64,000 bases of DNA from Firm-04 sp045600205. GTDB lineage: Bacteria > Bacillota > Clostridia > Oscillospirales > Ruminococcaceae. A program made the position numbers and the translations under genes. The notes under the pieces were generated by a model. That model had not been told where the DNA came from and ran no database searches. It saw nothing but the letters and a program-made list of their open reading frames with translations. Numbering within the stretch: position 1 is the stretch's first letter; each line of letters opens with the position of its first letter. Shown here piece after piece: positions 60,916-64,000 of the stretch. The stretch covers positions 62,001 through 126,000 of the forward strand of contig JAZRXM010000001.1 in NCBI GenBank assembly GCA_045600205.1, read 5' to 3'.

Positions 60916-62136
60916 ATGACAGTTTTTGAAGAACTCAAGCGCAGAGGTCTGATTGCGCAGACAACGGATGAAACGGAAATTGCCGAACTGATCAACAACG
61001 GCAAGGCGACGTTTTATATTGGTTTTGACCCGACCGCAGATTCGCTTCATGTCGGACATTTTATGGCATTGTGCCTGATGAAGCGTATGCAGATGGCAGG
61101 CAACAAGCCGATCGCGTTGGTTGGCGGCGGTACAGGCATGATCGGTGACCCGTCTGGCAAATCGGATATGCGCAGGATGCTTTCGAAAGAGGACATAGAG
61201 CATAACTGTGAGTGCTTCAAGAAGCAGATGTCACGGTTTATTGATTTTTCGGATGGCAAAGCGATGATGGTCAACAATGGTGACTGGCTGTTGAATCTGA
61301 ATTATATTGATGTTCTGCGTGAGGTAGGCGCGTGCTTTTCGGTCAACAAAATGCTGACATTCGAGTGCTATAAGCAGCGTATGGAGCGTGGTCTGACGTT
61401 CCTGGAATTCAACTATATGATCATGCAGAGCTATGATTTCTACAAGCTTTACACGGAATACGGCTGCAATATGCAGTTTGGCGGCGATGACCAGTGGGCG
61501 AATATGCTGGGCGGCACGGAACTGATCCGCAAGAAGCTGGGCAAGGATGCCTATGCAATGACGATCACGCTGCTGTTGAATTCCGAGGGCAAGAAAATGG
61601 GTAAAACGGAGAAAGGCGCGGTCTGGCTGGATGCCGAAAAGACCTCTCCGTATGATTTCTTCCAGTACTGGAGAAATGTTGGCGATGCAGATGTCATCAA
61701 GTGCCTGAAAATGCTGACTTTTGTGCCGATCGAGGAGATCGAGGAAATGGAGCAGCATATGGACAGCGGCAAGGCGTACAATGATGCGAAGGAGCTGCTG
61801 GCATTCGAGCTGACGAAGCTGGTACACGGCGAAGAAGAAGCGCAGAAGCAGTTGGATGCAGCCAAAGCGATTTTCGCAGGCGGCGGCAACAGTGAGAGTA
61901 TGCCGACCACGACGCTGACCGCAGAAGATCTGACGGATGGCAGCATCGGATTGCTGACGCTGCTGGTCAAAACGGGATTGGCACCGTCGATCAGTGAAGC
62001 ACGCCGACTGGTACAGCAGGGCGGCATTACCATGAATGATGAGAAAGTAACCGACCCGAAGATGCAGATTGCAATGACGGGCGAAGTGATTTTGAAAAAG
62101 GGCAAAAAAGTATTCCACAAGGCAGTTCTCGGCTGA
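60916..62136 (+). CDS. tyrS: tyrosyl-tRNA synthetase
   Basis: A 406-residue class I synthetase with the HIGH-type motif HVGH (45-48), a KMSKS-type loop as KMGKT near residue 228, and a C-terminal S4 RNA-binding domain (ARRLVQQGGI). The start MTVFEELKRRG follows AAGGAG. Length is normal for bacterial TyrS. It is followed 26 bp later by an AAA ATPase gene. Confidence 0.96.
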   Translation: MTVFEELKRRGLIAQTTDETEIAELINNGKATFYIGFDPTADSLHVGHFMALCLMKRMQMAGNKPIALVGGGTGMIGDPSGKSDMRRMLSKEDIEHNCECFKKQMSRFIDFSDGKAMMVNNGDWLLNLNYIDVLREVGACFSVNKMLTFECYKQRMERGLTFLEFNYMIMQSYDFYKLYTEYGCNMQFGGDDQWANMLGGTELIRKKLGKDAYAMTITLLLNSEGKKMGKTEKGAVWLDAEKTSPYDFFQYWRNVGDADVIKCLKMLTFVPIEEIEEMEQHMDSGKAYNDAKELLAFELTKLVHGEEEAQKQLDAAKAIFAGGGNSESMPTTTLTAEDLTDGSIGLLTLLVKTGLAPSISEARRLVQQGGITMNDEKVTDPKMQIAMTGEVILKKGKKVFHKAVLG

Positions 62137-62162
62137 AAACAGAATGAAAGGAGCCACCGTCC

Positions 62163-63722
62163 ATGCAGGAGGAGGTCGCAAAGCAACTTTCGCAGATTCA
62201 TGCGCAGTGTGAAACCTGTGAGCAGCACGGATATACCGTGTCGGTGCAGGGCAAATCCATGCAGGAGTACCTGCGGTTTACACTGCTGAAATACTTTGTA
62301 TATCTGGGCAGCAGCAACGGAACGATCACGTCGGATGAGATCAATTACATCAACGATGCTCTGGGGTATATGATGTCAGCAGAGCAGATCGACCGTTTCA
62401 ATGTGAGCTGCAAGATCACGAAATACAGCTTAAAGGACAGTATCATCACGCTGATGATGCCGTTTCTGAAGCTTGATCTGGAAACGAGTCCGATGGGAAA
62501 TATGAGTCTTGCGCTGATTGAGTTTCTGAATCAGGCAGGACTGGATTTCATGAATGTCAACAGCATCACCCCCGACCCGTTTATCATGCGGGATGTGGCA
62601 GCGTTGGTACTTGCGCTGCGGAATTTCCGTGTGGAGTACATAGCGAATTGGGAAGCGATGCTGCGTGAGCAGAAGCGGCGGGAAGAATGGAACAACCGAC
62701 CGAACTATCCGCAGGGCGGGGGTGCATCGCCTTGGGGAAATCCGACGCCGCCGCAGAATTATAACAACAGCAATAGCAATAATAATAACAATGCAGGCGG
62801 GCAGCCGCAGAAGCCTGTGATCCGTCCCATTTCGAATCAGAATCAGGGGCAGGGCAAACCGAATATGCCGAATGCGCCGAAGAAAGAGGAAGAAAAGGAA
62901 CTGACCCTGGACGAGCAGCTCCAGAAGCTCAATGAGCTGACGGGACTGGAAGCGGTCAAGCAAGATCTGAACAGTCTGATCAACCTCATCAAGGTGCGTA
63001 AAATGCGTGAAGAGCGTGGAATGCCGCAGTCGCAGATCTCGCTGCACATGGCGTTTCTGGGCAATCCGGGAACCGGTAAAACGACGGTTGCCCGAATTCT
63101 CGCGGGCATATACAAGTGTCTGGGCGTACTGGAAAAGGGACAGTTGATTGAAGTAGACCGTTCTGGTCTGGTTTCGGGATATGTCGGGCAGACGGCGATC
63201 AAGACGAAAGAGGTCATCGAATCGGCGATGGGCGGCGTACTGTTCATTGACGAAGCGTATGCGCTGACGGAGGGTACCGGCAAGGGTGATTTCGGACAGG
63301 AAGCGGTCAATACGCTGCTGAAAGAAATGGAAGATCACCGTGATGAATTCATCGTGATCGTAGCGGGCTATTCGGATCTGATGGAAGATTTTCTGGACAG
63401 CAACCCCGGACTTCGTTCCCGATTCAACAAGATCATCACGTTCCAGGATTATATGCCGGATGAGCTGATGGATATTTTCAAGTCGATGTGTACCAAAGCG
63501 GGCATGACGATGACGGAGGAAGCGGAGCAGGACGTGCGGGAGTTCTTTGTGGAACGCTGCGGACTGAATCTGAAGACCTTTGCCAATGCGCGTGATATCC
63601 GCAATTTCTTTGAGCGAGCGATCACGAATCAGGCAAACCGACTTGCAAAGTTAGATATGGTAACGAATGCGGCACTGACGACTCTGACGATAGAGGACGT
63701 CAAGGATGTCGAGTTAAACTGA
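62163..63722 (+). CDS. CbxX/SpoVK-type AAA ATPase
   Basis: A 519-residue protein. An N-terminal helical domain (about 1-178, TerB-like in its SNGTITSDE loop) is joined by a Gln/Asn/Pro-rich linker (about 178-240) to one AAA module. Walker A is GNPGTGKTT near residue 300 and Walker B is VLFIDEA near 360. CbxX-type ATPases remodel protein complexes; relatives act in sporulation (SpoVK) and type VII secretion (EccA). No such genes lie nearby, so the target is unknown. The start follows AAAGGAGCC. Confidence 0.88.
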   Translation: MQEEVAKQLSQIHAQCETCEQHGYTVSVQGKSMQEYLRFTLLKYFVYLGSSNGTITSDEINYINDALGYMMSAEQIDRFNVSCKITKYSLKDSIITLMMPFLKLDLETSPMGNMSLALIEFLNQAGLDFMNVNSITPDPFIMRDVAALVLALRNFRVEYIANWEAMLREQKRREEWNNRPNYPQGGGASPWGNPTPPQNYNNSNSNNNNNAGGQPQKPVIRPISNQNQGQGKPNMPNAPKKEEEKELTLDEQLQKLNELTGLEAVKQDLNSLINLIKVRKMREERGMPQSQISLHMAFLGNPGTGKTTVARILAGIYKCLGVLEKGQLIEVDRSGLVSGYVGQTAIKTKEVIESAMGGVLFIDEAYALTEGTGKGDFGQEAVNTLLKEMEDHRDEFIVIVAGYSDLMEDFLDSNPGLRSRFNKIITFQDYMPDELMDIFKSMCTKAGMTMTEEAEQDVREFFVERCGLNLKTFANARDIRNFFERAITNQANRLAKLDMVTNAALTTLTIEDVKDVELN

Positions 63723-63737
63723 AAGGAAGAGCGAACA

Positions 63738-64000
63738 ATGGTAGTAATAACGATGGAAAACGGCAAGCAGATCAAATTGAAGCTGCGTCCTGACTGCGCA
63801 CCGATTTCGTGTGAGAATTTTGAAAAGCTGGTAAAGCAGGGCTTTTATAACGGATTGACGTTTCATAGAATCATTGCAGGATTTATGATTCAGGGTGGAT
63901 GTCCGGACGGAACGGGCATGGGCGGACCCGGCTGGCACATCAAGGGAGAATTTCTGGCGAATGGCGTACCGAATCCGTTGAAGCATACGAGAGGTGTGCT
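63738..64000 (+). CDS. cyclophilin-type peptidyl-prolyl isomerase (3' end beyond window)
   Basis: The first 87 residues of a cytoplasmic cyclophilin, with the catalytic FHRIIAGFMIQGG motif and GTGMGGPG. It speeds proline isomerisation in protein folding. The start follows GAAAGGAAGAG. The gene continues past position 64000. Confidence 0.93.
   Translation, partial: MVVITMENGKQIKLKLRPDCAPISCENFEKLVKQGFYNGLTFHRIIAGFMIQGGCPDGTGMGGPGWHIKGEFLANGVPNPLKHTRGV

Overview
The window looks like a chromosomal segment of a cellulolytic Ruminococcus-type member of the Clostridia (Oscillospiraceae). The reasons are a secreted GH5 cellulase and a second secreted protein that both end in dockerin modules, NADH-linked [FeFe]-hydrogenase genes, a Gram-positive type IV pilus locus, and housekeeping genes of Firmicutes type. 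No rRNA, tRNA, insertion sequence, phage gene or CRISPR array was found. This is ordinary chromosome with a few accessory islands. The taxonomic call is inference from gene content.

Layout. 1-3.7 kb (minus): hydC-hydB-hydA, a trimeric [FeFe] hydrogenase whose hydA runs off the left edge. 4.3-5.2 kb: S1-domain RNA-binding protein. 5.3-9 kb (minus): MBOAT acyltransferase, DHHW/AlgX-like protein and acyl carrier protein, probably an O-acylation cassette for a surface polymer. 9.4-14.9 kb: PpiC-like foldase, tgt, a small membrane protein, an HPr-like protein without the phospho-histidine, and mtaB. 14.9-18.6 kb: single-chain purL. 18.7-20.9 kb: a lipoprotein and a LacI-family regulator. 21.1-35.5 kb: type IV pilus region, with pilC, a pilM-pilN fusion, pilO, a 986-residue pilin-like protein, two minor pilins, pilD (opposite strand), pilB, pilT and two tandem major-type pilins. 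35.7-38.5 kb (minus): sseB-like gene and GH5-dockerin cellulase. 38.7-41.7 kb (minus): tsaB, tsaE, recQ. 41.8-43.1 kb (minus): dockerin-bearing putative cysteine peptidase. 43.6-45.9 kb: a second hydC-hydB pair with no hydA. 46-47.3 kb: CCA-adding enzyme. 48-52.5 kb: divergent topoisomerase IV-like pair parE/parC. 52.6-56.7 kb: unknown protein, HgdB-like protein, and a three-gene sortase operon. 57.2-60.8 kb: YbjN-like protein, small membrane and unknown proteins, a TatD-associated-type radical SAM protein, and a zinc-ribbon protein. 60.9-64 kb: tyrS, a CbxX/SpoVK-type AAA ATPase and the start of a cyclophilin.

How it fits together. The hydrogenase would dispose of fermentation electrons as H2. 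The second HydBC pair could be an extra NADH-oxidising module for another partner. Pili, the dockerin proteins, the sortase operon and the acylation cassette all concern the cell surface and contact with plant fibre. Promoters are easy to read: 22 sites have a -35-like hexamer, exactly 17 bp, and a -10-like hexamer. They define most transcription units and reveal long structured leaders ahead of hydC, pilC, the major pilin and the dockerin peptidase.

The most interesting points are the orphan HydBC pair, the LPXTG-less sortase operon, the dockerin-bearing peptidase, the DHHW protein with a large cytoplasmic coiled coil, the PilM-PilN fusion with a giant pilin-like partner, palindromes next to the major pilin promoter and the LacI gene, and a two-copy dispersed palindromic repeat.
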